Of a DNA stretch of 64,000 bases, positions 1-9,390 are shown piece by piece (positions within the stretch are counted from its first letter, which is position 1; each line of letters starts with the position of its first letter). Below the pieces are notes generated by a model. The model ran no database searches. It saw only the letters and a list, made by a program, of their open reading frames with translations, and was not told the DNA's origin. The stretch is from Amycolatopsis sp. DSM 110486. GTDB lineage: Bacteria > Actinomycetota > Actinomycetes > Mycobacteriales > Pseudonocardiaceae. The position numbers and the translations under genes were made by a program. The DNA lies in assembly GCF_019468465.1 (NCBI RefSeq), contig NZ_CP080519.1, positions 2,867,001 through 2,931,000 of the forward strand. The letters run 5' to 3'.

Positions 1-820
1 GGCCGGCGAGCGAAGGCACCGCGGCCGGCAGTTGTGAAGGCGCTTTCACGAGCGCGGAGGCTTCGGGGACGGCGACGTTCAGGTTGTCGTTGAGCACGCG
101 CTCGTGCAGCCACCGCAGGTCGCCACCCGGTTCGACGCCGAGCGTGCGCAGCGTGGCGCGCGAGACCGTGCGGTAGAGCTCCAGCGCGTCGCCGCGGCGG
201 CCGGCGTAGTAGAGCGCGCGCATGAGCTGCCCGGCCGTGCGCTCGGCCAGCGGGTCGGCGCGCACGAGCGGGCTGAGCTCCACGATCAGCTCGTTGTGGC
301 GGCCCAGCTCCAGGTCGGCGTCCACGCGCGCGCCGTGGACCGCGAGGCGCAGGTCCTCAAGTTCGGGCGCCCGCACCGAATCGGGCACGCCGGACAGTGC
401 GGGTCCCCGCCACAGAGCCAAAGCCGAGCCCAGCAGCGTCGACGCCTGCTCCGGCGGCTCCAGCACGGCGCTGTCCAGCAGGGCCCGGGCGTGGTGCACG
501 TCGACGCGCGCCGGATCCACCGCGAGCTGGTAGCCGGGCGGGCTGGTGAGGATTTCCGCGACGGAGTCACCTCCCAGGTCGCGCAGCACGCGGCGCAGGT
601 GCGAGACGTTGCCGTGCACGATCGTCCGCGCGGTGGCGGGCGGGTCGTGGCCCCACAGCGCGTCGATGATCTCCTCGAGCGGTACGACCTTGCCGACCTT
701 CAACGCCAGCAGCGCGAGCAGGCCTTTCACACCGGGACCGCCGATGGAAACTGCACGTGCACCGTCGAGGAGTGTGACGGGGCCGAGCAGCTGCACGTGC
801 GCGCCCGCGTTTTCGGCCAT
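1..820 (-). CDS. AfsR/SARP-family transcriptional regulator (5' part, cut by window edge)
   Basis: At least 273 residues are visible and the frame is still open at base 1, so the C-terminus lies outside the window. The N-terminus (about residues 8-92) reads as an OmpR/PhoB-type winged helix, with LLGPVTLLDG and the helix TARTIVHGNVSHLRRVLRD. Residues about 97-245 match the bacterial transcriptional activation domain (BTAD), with VDVHHARALLD, ALWRGPALSG and LYRTVSRATLRTLGVEPGG. This layout is typical of SARP/AfsR activators of secondary metabolism. Whether an NB-ARC/TPR part follows cannot be seen. ATG at 820 was chosen because GGGGAGG lies 11 bases upstream; an in-frame GTG lies four codons earlier. 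No biosynthetic cluster is visible on this side. Confidence 0.85.
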   Translation of the reverse strand, partial: MAENAGAHVQLLGPVTLLDGARAVSIGGPGVKGLLALLALKVGKVVPLEEIIDALWGHDPPATARTIVHGNVSHLRRVLRDLGGDSVAEILTSPPGYQLAVDPARVDVHHARALLDSAVLEPPEQASTLLGSALALWRGPALSGVPDSVRAPELEDLRLAVHGARVDADLELGRHNELIVELSPLVRADPLAERTAGQLMRALYYAGRRGDALELYRTVSRATLRTLGVEPGGDLRWLHERVLNDNLNVAVPEASALVKAPSQLPAAVPSLAG

Positions 821-1296
821 GCTCGCGCGCACCTCCCCGGTTGGTTCCGGCGTCTCCCCCGCCAGGAGGCACAACCTACCGTGGTGTTGAGCTGACAGAC
901 ACAACTCTTTCGTGAACTCCACACGCCGGACACCCACGTGTCAGTCGCTGTTTCCTCGGCTGTGCGCACGGTTTTCCCGCCCGAGCAGCGGCCGTAGCCC
1001 GAATGTCGTAACGGACTTAGCCCCGGGCAAAACGAATCCGGCCCCGCACCATCAGTCCCGATCTGATGGTGCGGGGCCGGACTCGGTGACGTCGGCTGGG
1101 CCGCCAGGGGGCGCGGTCCACCCGACCTCAATGCTGCCCGGGCGGGACGGGTGGGCTCACCCCGAGCTAGGAACCCGGACTGCCACGGACAGCTCCTCCG
1201 CGACGGACCCACGAGGCCCGTGCGGAGTGGCGACAAAGTAACAGGGTGCACATTCACGGCTACGGGCGACCCGCCGCCGCGCGGAGGTAACCCTCG
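821..1296. other. Intergenic region between SARP gene and ectD
   Basis: No convincing coding frame or RNA gene is seen in these 476 bases. The region should hold the promoter of the SARP gene and the 3' end of the ectoine transcript. Its one clear element is the long hairpin at 1038-1080. Confidence 0.6.
1038..1080 (-). terminator. 18-bp perfect hairpin downstream of ectABCD
   Basis: Bases 1038-1055 and 1063-1080 are perfect reverse complements (18 bp) around a 7-base loop, TCCCGAT. No T-run follows, as is common for actinobacterial terminators. It lies about 215 bases past the ectD stop and before the SARP gene, so it probably ends the ectoine transcript; an operator role is possible. Confidence 0.65.
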
Positions 1297-2199
1297 TCAC
1301 CGGCGCACCGGGGTGGCGTCGCGGCCGGCGATGAACGACGGCCTCGGGCTGGCTGCCGCGAAAGGTTCCTGTAGCGCGTTCTCGACGCTGTTGAACACCA
1401 GGAAGATGTTCGAGCGCGGGTACGGCGTGATGTTGTTCGACGACCCGTGCATCACGTTGGAGTCGAACCACAACGCCGTGCCCGCCGTGCCGGTGAACTG
1501 GTCGATGCCGCACTCGGCCGCCATCTTCGTGATGTCGTCCTCGGCCGGCACACCGACGCGCTGGTCCTTGAGCGAGCTCTTGTAGTTGTCGTCCGGCGTC
1601 TCGCCCGCGCACTGCACGAATGTGCGCTGCGAGCCCGGCATGACCATGAGCCCGCCGTTGTACGGGTAGTTGTCCGTGAGCGCGATCGAGCAGCTGACGG
1701 CCCGCGGCGTCGGCATGCCGTCCTCGGCGTGCCACGTCTCGAAGTCCGAATGCCAGTAGAACCCCGTGCCCTTGAAGCCCGGCATGTAGTTCACGCGGCT
1801 CTGGTGGATGTAGACGTCCGAGCCCAGCATCTGCCGGGCCCGGTCGAGGACCCGCGGGTCGCGCACGAGCTCCGCGATCAGGTCCGAGATCACGTGGACG
1901 TCGAAGATGGACCGGACCTCGCCGGTCCTCGACTCGGTGATCACCCGCTCGTCGGCCCGCAGCTCCTGATCGGAGGACAGCCGCACGAGCTCCTGCCAGT
2001 ACGTCTGGACCTCACCGGGCGAGAGCAGGCCTTCGTCGACGGTGTAGCCCTTGGCCTCGTGGTTGGCCAGGGTCGCGGCGTCGATGGGACCGTCTGCCTC
2101 GGTACCCCACACCGTGGGGTGCACGCGCGGAAGTTGCTCCGGCGTACCGGCGATCCGGGTCGGGTACCCGTCTTCGACCCGGGTGTCCGTCAGCGTCAC
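1297..2199 (-). CDS. ectD: Ectoine hydroxylase
   Basis: This 300-residue 2-oxoglutarate/Fe(II) dioxygenase converts ectoine to 5-hydroxyectoine in the cytoplasm. The EctD signature FYWHSDFETWHAEDGMP is intact. Iron ligands are His150 and Asp152 in that motif and His251 in NVMHGSSNN. Length equals the family norm. It is the last gene of ectA-ectB-ectC-ectD, 64 bases after ectC, all on the minus strand. Presence of ectD means the strain can probably make both compatible solutes, used against osmotic, heat or drying stress. No specialised aspartokinase (ask_ect) is attached. Confidence 0.97.
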   Translation of the reverse strand: MTLTDTRVEDGYPTRIAGTPEQLPRVHPTVWGTEADGPIDAATLANHEAKGYTVDEGLLSPGEVQTYWQELVRLSSDQELRADERVITESRTGEVRSIFDVHVISDLIAELVRDPRVLDRARQMLGSDVYIHQSRVNYMPGFKGTGFYWHSDFETWHAEDGMPTPRAVSCSIALTDNYPYNGGLMVMPGSQRTFVQCAGETPDDNYKSSLKDQRVGVPAEDDITKMAAECGIDQFTGTAGTALWFDSNVMHGSSNNITPYPRSNIFLVFNSVENALQEPFAAASPRPSFIAGRDATPVRR

Positions 2200-2263
2200 A
2201 GTTGCTCTCCTCCTGGTTCTCGCGTTCGTTCGGCGTGGTGGTCGCGGCAGCAGCCGGGAAGGC

Positions 2264-2659
2264 TCAGGCGGTTTCTTCGACGATGAGCGGGTACACGCCG
2301 TTCTCGTCGTGCACCTCGCGGCCGGTGACCGGCGGGTTGAACACGCACACGCACTTGATCTCGGTCTTGGGCCGGACCTGGTGCTTGTCGTGGTCGTTGA
2401 GCACGTAGATGGTGCCGGGCGCCAGCGGGAAGACCTCGCCGGTCGCCTTGTTCTCCACCTCGCCCTCGCCGGAGGTGATGAACACGGCCTCGATGTGGTT
2501 GGCGTACCAGAAGTCGTTCACCGTGCCCGCGTACAGCGTGGTCTCGTGCACCGAGAAGCCCAGACCCTCCTTGGCGAGGATGATGCGCTTGCTGCGCCAG
2601 TTGGGCGTCTTGATGTCGGCGTCGGTGTCGGTGACTTCGTTGAGCGTGCGGACCAGCAA
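2264..2659 (-). CDS. ectC: L-ectoine synthase (TTG start)
   Basis: This 131-residue cupin-fold enzyme closes N-gamma-acetyl-diaminobutyrate to ectoine. Recognisable segments are NDFWYANHIEAVF, GTIYVLNDHDKHQVRP and VCVFNPPVTGREVHDENG, which match the EctC core. The reading frame opens with TTG. The strong Shine-Dalgarno AAGGAG six bases upstream makes this the likely start, giving MLVRTLNEV, close to the usual EctC N-terminus. It sits 27 bases after ectB and 64 before ectD. Translation may be tuned down by the rare start codon. Confidence 0.96.
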   Translation of the reverse strand: MLVRTLNEVTDTDADIKTPNWRSKRIILAKEGLGFSVHETTLYAGTVNDFWYANHIEAVFITSGEGEVENKATGEVFPLAPGTIYVLNDHDKHQVRPKTEIKCVCVFNPPVTGREVHDENGVYPLIVEETA

Positions 2660-2686
2660 AGGTCGCTCCTTACCTGTTGTTCGGGA

Positions 2687-3937
2687 TTACTTGAGGACGG
2701 CGGCGATGGAGTCGTTGATGATCGACAGGCCCTGCGTGAGCTCGTCGTCGGTCAGCGTCAGCGGCGGCAGGAGCTTCATGACCTCACCGTCGGGCCCGGA
2801 CGTCTCCATCAGCAGGCCGCGCTCGAACGCTTCCTTGCACACCGCGCCGGCCAGGTCGCCGTTCGCGAACTCGATGCCGCGCGCGAGGCCGCGGCCCTTC
2901 GCCACCAGGTTGGCGTCCGGGTAGGCCTCCACGATGTCCTTGAAGGCGGCGGCGATGCGCTCACCCTTGGCCTTCGTGGACTTCTCGAGCTCGTCGTCGC
3001 TCCAGTAGAGGTTGATCGCCTCGGTGGCGGTCACGAACGCGGGGCTGACGCCGCGGAACGTGCCGTTGTGCTCGCCGGGCTCCCAGACGTCGAGCTCCGG
3101 CTTGATGAGCGTGAGCGCCATCGGGAGGCCGTAGCCGCCGATGGACTTCGACAGGCAGACGATGTCGGGCTTGATGCCCGCGTCCTCGAAGCTGAAGAAC
3201 GGGCCGGTGCGGCCGCAGCCCATCTGCACGTCGTCGAGGATCAGCAGGATGTCGTGGCTCTCGCACAGGTCCGAGAGGCCCTTGAGCCAGGCGAGGCGCG
3301 CGGCGTTGATGCCGCCCTCGCCCTGCACGCCCTCCACGATCACGGCGGCGGGCTCGTTCAGGCCGCTGCCGGAGTCTTCGAGCAGCTTCTCGAAGTAGAG
3401 GAAGTCGGGGATCGTGCCGTCGAAGTAGCGGTCGTACGGCATCGGGGTGGCGTGCACGAGCGGGACGCCGGCGCCGCCGCGCTTCATCGAGTTGCCCGTG
3501 ACCGACAGCGCACCGAGCGTCATGCCGTGGAACGCGTTGGTGAAGTTGATGACCGACTCCTTGCCGGTCACCTTGCGCGCGAGCTTCAGCGCGGCTTCCA
3601 CCGCGTTGGCGCCACCGGGACCGGGGAAGACGATCTTGTAGTCCAGCTCGCGCGGCGCGAGGATCTTCTGCTGGAACGCCTCCAGGAAATCGCGCTTGGC
3701 CACGGTGTACATGTCGAGCGCGTGGGTCACGCCGTCGCGCTGGATGTAGTCGATCAGCGCGGCCTTGAGCTTCGGGTTGTTGTGGCCGTAGTTGAGTGCG
3801 CCGGCACCCGCGAAGAAATCGAGGTAGGCCTTGCCGTCCTCGTCGTACAGCCAGCTGCCCTGCGCGCGGTCGAAGACGACCGGCCACCCCCTGCTGTAAC
3901 TTCGGACTTCTGATTCGAGCTCTTCGAAGATGCTCAT
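2687..3937 (-). CDS. ectB: Diaminobutyrate--2-oxoglutarate aminotransferase
   Basis: This 416-residue class III PLP aminotransferase makes L-2,4-diaminobutyrate from aspartate semialdehyde, the first committed ectoine step. The PLP lysine is Lys264 in [10 protein letters not shown], and the cofactor aspartate lies in LILDDVQMG (about 235). [17 protein letters not shown] near residue 105 is the phosphate-binding region. Length is normal for EctB. It begins 38 bases after ectA and is followed by ectC. No strong ribosome binding site is visible, so coupling to ectA translation is possible. Confidence 0.97.
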   Translation of the reverse strand: MSIFEELESEVRSYSRGWPVVFDRAQGSWLYDEDGKAYLDFFAGAGALNYGHNNPKLKAALIDYIQRDGVTHALDMYTVAKRDFLEAFQQKILAPRELDYKIVFPGPGGANAVEAALKLARKVTGKESVINFTNAFHGMTLGALSVTGNSMKRGGAGVPLVHATPMPYDRYFDGTIPDFLYFEKLLEDSGSGLNEPAAVIVEGVQGEGGINAARLAWLKGLSDLCESHDILLILDDVQMGCGRTGPFFSFEDAGIKPDIVCLSKSIGGYGLPMALTLIKPELDVWEPGEHNGTFRGVSPAFVTATEAINLYWSDDELEKSTKAKGERIAAAFKDIVEAYPDANLVAKGRGLARGIEFANGDLAGAVCKEAFERGLLMETSGPDGEVMKLLPPLTLTDDELTQGLSIINDSIAAVLK

Positions 3938-3975
3938 GACGTTTCTTTGCTCCTACTCGACCCGAAATTCACGGC

Positions 3976-4479
3976 TTATTGACGGATCAACGGCCCGATG
4001 CGGTAAAGGTTTTCGGGCTCGTGCCCACCTTCGCCATCTTCCGGGAAATCTTCGGCTTCGAACAGCCTGCTGCTCTTCAGCGTGGCGTTCCACCGCTTCG
4101 CGAACGACGCGAAGAGACGGATCGAAGCCTCGTTGTCAGGGGTGATCGTGGTTTCGAGGAAACGCACCCCGTCGTCGACCAGGCGGGCGTACAAGGCGTC
4201 GAGCAACTGCCCGGCCAGGCCTTTCCCGCGCTGCGAAGAGTCGACCGCGACCTGCCACACGAGCGCGACGTCGGGCTCGGACGGCCTCCGGTAGGCGATG
4301 ACAAAACCCACCGCCTCCGCCTCGACTCGGGCGACCACCGAACTCTCCGCGAAATCGCGACACCACAGCAGGTATGCATACGGAGAGTTGAGATCAAGCT
4401 TCTGCGAATCGCGCGCGATTCGCCAGAGGGCGGCGCCATCGGCCTTGGTCGGGGGTTCGATCAAGTGCTTTCCGGACAT
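3976..4479 (-). CDS. ectA: Diaminobutyrate N-gamma-acetyltransferase
   Basis: This GNAT-fold enzyme acetylates diaminobutyrate with acetyl-CoA. ATG at 4479 gives 167 residues, beginning MSGKHLIEPPTKADG, which fits EctA length. An open frame extends to 4701, but the extra residues are Arg-rich and unlike the family. The acetyl-CoA loop is visible as QRGKGLAGQLLDAL (about 97-110), and LDLNSPYAYLLWCRDFAES is the typical EctA N-terminal segment. It is the first gene of the ectABCD operon. No clear ribosome binding site precedes the chosen start, so the transcript may be leaderless. Confidence 0.95.
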   Translation of the reverse strand: MSGKHLIEPPTKADGAALWRIARDSQKLDLNSPYAYLLWCRDFAESSVVARVEAEAVGFVIAYRRPSEPDVALVWQVAVDSSQRGKGLAGQLLDALYARLVDDGVRFLETTITPDNEASIRLFASFAKRWNATLKSSRLFEAEDFPEDGEGGHEPENLYRIGPLIRQ

Positions 4480-4626
4480 ACTCAGGAAACGTAACAGAGA
4501 ATTTTCACGCCGCCAGCGACGCGCGCCACGCCCACCCTGCTCACCTGCGGGGACGTGAAATGTTCGGTGAGGAGCCCCACAAACACGTTTGATCGACAGC
4601 GTCTCGGGGCAAGACGTGGGATTGGA

Positions 4627-4646
4627 CCGCTCGCCGTGGCGAGCGG
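4627..4646 (-). terminator. Short GC hairpin downstream of the patatin-like gene
   Basis: CCGCTCGC and GCGAGCGG form an 8-bp perfect stem with a CGTG loop. It lies 93 bases past the stop of the patatin-like gene and upstream of ectA, so it may separate the two transcripts. No T-run. Confidence 0.4.
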
Positions 4647-4738
4647 CCTGTACTCCCCGACCATGACGCGTCACGCGGTTCGGCGCAAGACGGATGAACA
4701 CCGCCCCTGACCAGACGGCGCGTCTCGGCCGTGACCAC

Positions 4739-7700
4739 TCAGGTGCGGCGGGTGATCCCGCTGCCCTTGACCTGGCGCCGAGTACTCCGCGTGCGCGTGC
4801 GGCGGCGCAGTGCGGCGATCGGCGTCCACACGGCGGGCAGCACGAGCAGCAGCACCACGAGCAGCCACCACACGGGCGCCTCGCCGCGGCGCCAGCCCGC
4901 GACCACCGTGCCGAGCCAGCCGAACATCGGCTGCGCCAGCGGCGGCAGGAACGCCGCGAACAGCAACGCCGCCACCACCAGCACGCACAGCAGCGTGAGC
5001 ACCATGCGCCACGTGCGTTTCAGCGTCAGCAGGCTCACCACGAGGAACACGACCGCACCGGCGGCCACGGGCGGGCCGACCCACTGCAGCACCTGGCCGC
5101 CGTTGCCGCCGAGCACGAGGCCCGCCACGGCCGTCACAGCTGCCGCGATGAGGTTCCACGGGCGCCCGAGCTTCGACGCGCCCTGCGTGACCCACCACGC
5201 GCTGCGCCCGGTCGCCTGGGCCACCTTCGCGGCGGGCTGCAGCGACGTCGGCACGCGGGTGGCGCCCGCGGCGGCGTTGACGCCCGTCGCGCCGGCCTTC
5301 ACGAGCGTTTTGGTGAGCAGCATCGTGCCGCGTTCGCCTTCGAAGCGTTCGGCTGAGACCTGGCAGGCCTGGAACGCGCGTTGTGTCGCGGCGGCGTCCG
5401 CGGGCGGCGTGGCCATGACCGTGCGGAAGACCGCGGACGGCTTGCCGTTGCCCTCGGCCGCGTCGTCGGCCGCCTGCTTGGCGACGACCGGCAGCTCCTC
5501 GCGCGCGATCTCCAGCTGGCGGCCGCGCGCGAGCACCATCGACGTCACCGGCAGGCTGGTCGGCAGGTCGTCGCTGAACGCCGCGTCCGCCAGCTGCGCG
5601 TCGAGGCCCAGGAAGGCGAGCTCCTCGCCGAGCTGCGCGACGAGCGACTGCACGTCGGCGGCCGGCACGTTGTCGGCCACACTCGGCAGCTGCCAGCCGA
5701 CCGCGGTGAACGCCTCGCGCACCTCGGCGCGGAACGCCTCCGGGCCGACGACGTTGCGCAGCACCCGCAGCCGATGCGGGTCGAGCAGGCACTGCACGAG
5801 CCAGCCGACGGCGTCGACGCGGCCCCACATCCAGTCGTTCGCGCGCCACGAGGACTTGTAGAACGCGCCGAAGTAGTCGGCCTGCAGGCCGGTGAGCTTG
5901 TCCCAGCCGCGCTGGCGACCGAGGTCGAGCAGCGTGCGGGAATCGGCGCTGACCTGCACCAGGTCCACGCGCTGGTCGACCGACGGCGGTTGCGCGAGCA
6001 GGCCGCGGGTGGCGACGTGCAGGAGGATCAGGCGGGACATCAGGGTGTGGTCGTTGACGGACTGGGCCGGGTCGTTGGACTGGGCCGGGTGCGTGGGCTG
6101 CACTGCAACCGCGGCCTGCGCCGGGTCGTCGGGCGGGGCTGCGTCCTCCGGCTGGGCTACGACCGCGGGCTGCGGCGCCACCGCGGGCTGCACTGCGACC
6201 GCAAGCTGCGCTGGTTCCGTGGGCTGTACTGCCACCGCAGGCTGGGCTGCGACCGCAAGCTGCGCTGGGACCGCACGCTGGGCTGCGTCGCCCTGGCGCG
6301 CCGGGTCCTCCGGCTGAGCCGGATCCTGAGCCGGATCCTCGGCCAGGCCGAACCAGCCGACCAGCGTCGTGACGGTGTCGACGGCGTCGGCCACCACGCC
6401 GGCGACCTCGGCGTCCAGCTTGGCCCCGTCGGTCTGCTGCGGCGGCGCCTGCCCGTTCATCTTCAGCACCGCCGCCGTCGCCAGCGGGTCGCTCGCCAGC
6501 TCCCGCAGCACCGGCGCCGCGTCGCGTAGCGCGCCCGTGACCAGGGGCCACGCTTCGCGCAGCGCGTCCGACTTGCCCAGCTGAGCCCATTCCCGCGCCA
6601 GCTGCGCGATCCAGTCGGCCGCCGAGGTGCCCGCGGCCGGCGGTTCGTGTTTCGCCACCCACGGCGAGATGCGGATGCCCCGCGCGGCCTTGCTGCGCGC
6701 CGCGTGCAGGCGTGCGCGGACGTCGTTGAGCGTCGCGGCCTGCTGCCCGTCCGGGCAGAGGTGGAACGCGGCGTTGACCAGCTGCAGGCCCGTGGCAACC
6801 GAATCGTCGAGCGCCGTGGTGCGGAAGGCGGCGAGGTCCTCGACCTGGCACCCGGCTCCCGGCGCCTTCGCCGGCATGCCGTGCCGGAGACCGTCGGCTG
6901 CTACCGAGCGCAGTTCCGTCGAAATCCCCTTGGCCCAGCCTGGATCCTTGCTATCCACAGTGGACAGCGCGTAGTACCGCGTGGCCGTGCGCACCAGCTC
7001 GGCCGCGTCCTCGGCGACGCGCCGGTCGAGGTAGGCCGCCATCACGCGGCGGTCCACCAGTTCGCCGCCGCGAAGTCCCAGCGCGGCAAGGGAAACGCGA
7101 GTGTCGCGGGTGGCGACCACGGCGTCGTTGTGCGCGGTGAGCTCCTCCAGATCGGAGCTGATCGTCTGGTTGATCACCGTCGAGACGACCTTCGCCAGCG
7201 CCGCGCCCAGCAGTGGCGGGTTCGCCGGATCCACCGGCACCGCGGCCGCCTCGGCCTCGACGGTGGGCACCACGTAGAGCAGCAGCCGCCGCACGTCCGA
7301 CGAAGACGGCAGCTCGAAGATCTCCCGCAACGCCGGGCGCAGCGGCTTGTTCACGAGCACGCCGCCGTCGGTGAGCCAGTGCGAGCGCGTGAGCTCGGTG
7401 TAGTCCGTCATGTCCGGGTGCTGCCGGTCCGCGACCCGAGGGCCGACCGGCAGCCGCGCCAGCTCGAACGCGCCGGGGAACGACGCGGTCGAGCGCGCCG
7501 CGAGCGCGAGCGGCGCCGTGACCTGGTTGTTCCACAGTGGACCGACGAAGCGGAACAGCATGCGGTGCTCGGTGTCGCGCACGAGGTTGCCGAGCGCGTC
7601 GTCGTAGCGCACGGTCTCACCGTCGATCATCGTGCCGGGCAGCAGCAGCGTCATGTCCGGCGCCTCGGCCGGCGTCGTGCCGCCCGAGACGATCGCGCGG

Positions 7701-8095
7701 AACGCGCCGTCGAGGCAACCCAGGAACTGGTCGCCGTCGAGCAGTGAGCGCGGCTGCGCCTCCTTCGGGTCGCGGATCAGGTTCGCCAGCGAGGCGTCGG
7801 CCACCAGCGCGTCGCGCAACGGCGCCGGCGAAGACCGGAACGCCTCTGCCAGCCCGAGCCCCGCCGCGCCGACGCCGCCGGCGCTCGTCCCGGTGAGCAC
7901 GTCGAGGCGCACCTTCGCGCGCAGCAGGTCGAGCAGCTTCCGGTACCCACCACTCGGCTCGGAAGAGCGCGACGCCTGCAACAGCTTCGACGTCTCGGCG
8001 GCCACCCCGCTCATCCACACGGCCAGGCTCGCGCCCCCGACCATGGTCATCGCGAGCCGGATCTCCTGCGGCCACGGAGCCGCTCCCTCGCCCAT
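4739..8095 (-). CDS. Large patatin-like phospholipase-type protein with repeat linker and C-terminal membrane segments
   Basis: This 1118-residue protein has an N-terminal patatin domain. It shows an oxyanion-type glycine motif (VGGASLAVWMSG), nucleophile Ser71 in LTGTSAGGVGA (GxSxG), and catalytic Asp243 in WLTDGGVLVNKPL (DG[GA]). Substrates of the family are membrane lipids. A long middle region resembles the DUF3376 patatin-related group. Residues about 582-682 are an Ala/Gln/Pro-rich imperfect repeat (units like AQLAVAVQP). About four hydrophobic segments lie in the last 150 residues, suggesting membrane anchoring. ATG at 8095 is preferred because CGAGGGG lies six bases upstream; an earlier in-frame start at 8131 lacks such support. 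It is the last gene of a unit with DUF445 and Abi-alpha-like genes. Confidence 0.85.
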   Translation of the reverse strand: MGEGAAPWPQEIRLAMTMVGGASLAVWMSGVAAETSKLLQASRSSEPSGGYRKLLDLLRAKVRLDVLTGTSAGGVGAAGLGLAEAFRSSPAPLRDALVADASLANLIRDPKEAQPRSLLDGDQFLGCLDGAFRAIVSGGTTPAEAPDMTLLLPGTMIDGETVRYDDALGNLVRDTEHRMLFRFVGPLWNNQVTAPLALAARSTASFPGAFELARLPVGPRVADRQHPDMTDYTELTRSHWLTDGGVLVNKPLRPALREIFELPSSSDVRRLLLYVVPTVEAEAAAVPVDPANPPLLGAALAKVVSTVINQTISSDLEELTAHNDAVVATRDTRVSLAALGLRGGELVDRRVMAAYLDRRVAEDAAELVRTATRYYALSTVDSKDPGWAKGISTELRSVAADGLRHGMPAKAPGAGCQVEDLAAFRTTALDDSVATGLQLVNAAFHLCPDGQQAATLNDVRARLHAARSKAARGIRISPWVAKHEPPAAGTSAADWIAQLAREWAQLGKSDALREAWPLVTGALRDAAPVLRELASDPLATAAVLKMNGQAPPQQTDGAKLDAEVAGVVADAVDTVTTLVGWFGLAEDPAQDPAQPEDPARQGDAAQRAVPAQLAVAAQPAVAVQPTEPAQLAVAVQPAVAPQPAVVAQPEDAAPPDDPAQAAVAVQPTHPAQSNDPAQSVNDHTLMSRLILLHVATRGLLAQPPSVDQRVDLVQVSADSRTLLDLGRQRGWDKLTGLQADYFGAFYKSSWRANDWMWGRVDAVGWLVQCLLDPHRLRVLRNVVGPEAFRAEVREAFTAVGWQLPSVADNVPAADVQSLVAQLGEELAFLGLDAQLADAAFSDDLPTSLPVTSMVLARGRQLEIAREELPVVAKQAADDAAEGNGKPSAVFRTVMATPPADAAATQRAFQACQVSAERFEGERGTMLLTKTLVKAGATGVNAAAGATRVPTSLQPAAKVAQATGRSAWWVTQGASKLGRPWNLIAAAVTAVAGLVLGGNGGQVLQWVGPPVAAGAVVFLVVSLLTLKRTWRMVLTLLCVLVVAALLFAAFLPPLAQPMFGWLGTVVAGWRRGEAPVWWLLVVLLLVLPAVWTPIAALRRRTRTRSTRRQVKGSGITRRT
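6050..6350 (-). repeat. Imperfect in-frame repeats encoding an Ala/Gln/Pro/Val linker
   Basis: The DNA inside the patatin-like gene repeats short GC-rich units. CTGCGACCGCAAGCTGCGCT, for example, occurs twice about 50 bases apart (near 6197 and 6249). The product is runs of AQPAVA / VQPAV / DPAQ. The frame is kept throughout, so the repeat behaves as an expandable linker between the enzymatic and membrane parts. Confidence 0.75.
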
Positions 8096-8144
8096 GCCGC
8101 ACCCCTCGACGTCCCGCCCCGACGGCAGCACCCTAGCGGCGCGC

Positions 8145-9389
8145 TCAGGAGGCGAGGTGCTCCAGCAGCAGAACTTGGCCCTCTCCTACACAAAACCCGA
8201 GTACAGCGCCCGTCGCGATGAGGATCCACTCGTCCTGCTGGAACGCCGGGCGCAGCAGCTGCTCGAATTCCTCGGGCGAGAGCTCCTTCATCTTGGTGAC
8301 GAGCACGTTGCGAATGTCCATCGCGTCGGTGGCGTAGTCCTCGATGTAGCGCATCGTGTCGGGCAGGCGCGCCATGATCTGCTCGGAGATCGCGAACTTC
8401 ACGTCCTGGTAGCGGCGGCTGCCGATGGCGAACACCAGCAGCGGCTTCGCGACGTTCGCCGCGCGGCCGATCTCGGCGTCGAGCTGGCGCTGGATCAACG
8501 CAAGCACCCGGTCGGACAGCGGACCCTGCAGGATCGCCTCGATCACGTTATGCGGCGTGATGATCTCCTTGGCGATCAGCGCGCCGTACGCCTCGGCCAC
8601 CTCCGCGCGCCGCTTGAGGAACAGGCCCTGCCACCGCACGCCGAAGTACCGCTTCGGCTCCAGCGGGTAGAAGATCATGCGCAGCGCGAGCCAATCGGTG
8701 AACCAGCCCGTGAAGAGCCCGAACAACGGCATGATCAGCGGGAACTTGAACAGCACCCACGCCACCATCTGGATCACGCCGATCAGCCCGCCGAACACCA
8801 GGCCCGAGCGCGCGATGAACTTGAACTCCTGCTCGCCCGCCTCCTGGAAGATCCGGTTGAGCAGACGCTTGTCCTTTACCAGGCTGGTGACGACCATGCC
8901 CTTGAGGTCGAACACACTGTCCACATCGGACTTGATGAGCTCCAGCACGGCCTTGACCATGTGCGGCGACTCGGTCTGCACGCGCTGGATCACCAGCCGC
9001 TGCACACCCACCGGCAGCGATTCCCACAGCCCCGGCTGGTAATGACCCGCGACCTCGCGCACGATGTCCTCGACCGCCGCCTGCAACGGTTTCTCGATCT
9101 CCCGCGCGATCCGCTCGGCGTCGAGCCGCGCGACGATCTCGGCCGGCTTGATGAGCTGCTCGGTCATCGTGTCGCACGCGATGCTCGCCATGCGCGCCGC
9201 GCGTTTCGGCACGATGCCCTGCCAGCCGAGGAACGGCTTGATCCCGAGGAACTCCACGGGCTGGAACATCATGCGGATCGCCACGAGCTTCGTGCCGTAC
9301 CCGATGAGGGCGGCGACGACGGGGATCGAAACGTAGAGCGGCCAGTGGCGGGCGAAGTCGTCGAGCAGGCCCGAAAGGAAAGCGCCCAC
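8145..9389 (-). CDS. DUF445-family membrane protein
   Basis: This 414-residue protein is of the DUF445 (YjiN/YheB-like) family, whose function is unknown. An N-terminal hydrophobic segment (PLYVSIPVVAALIGYGTKLVAIRMMFQPVEFLG) and the related central block (IMPLFGLFTGWFTDWLALRMIFYPLEPKRYFG) are the two characteristic DUF445 repeats. A C-terminal hydrophobic stretch (IATGAVLGFCVGEGQVLLL) follows. The start is GTG, one base after the stop of the upstream gene, so translation is probably by reinitiation. It is followed 49 bases later by the patatin-like gene. A membrane-associated role is inferred; no enzymatic motif is seen. Confidence 0.85.
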   Translation of the reverse strand: MGAFLSGLLDDFARHWPLYVSIPVVAALIGYGTKLVAIRMMFQPVEFLGIKPFLGWQGIVPKRAARMASIACDTMTEQLIKPAEIVARLDAERIAREIEKPLQAAVEDIVREVAGHYQPGLWESLPVGVQRLVIQRVQTESPHMVKAVLELIKSDVDSVFDLKGMVVTSLVKDKRLLNRIFQEAGEQEFKFIARSGLVFGGLIGVIQMVAWVLFKFPLIMPLFGLFTGWFTDWLALRMIFYPLEPKRYFGVRWQGLFLKRRAEVAEAYGALIAKEIITPHNVIEAILQGPLSDRVLALIQRQLDAEIGRAANVAKPLLVFAIGSRRYQDVKFAISEQIMARLPDTMRYIEDYATDAMDIRNVLVTKMKELSPEEFEQLLRPAFQQDEWILIATGAVLGFCVGEGQVLLLEHLAS

Positions 9390-9390
9390 G

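Noticed and set aside
2051..3913. Open plus-strand frame of 620 codons opposite ectB and ectC
   Set aside because: It is antisense to clearly conserved ectoine genes, its product is Arg/Val/His-rich without domains, and high GC keeps such frames open.
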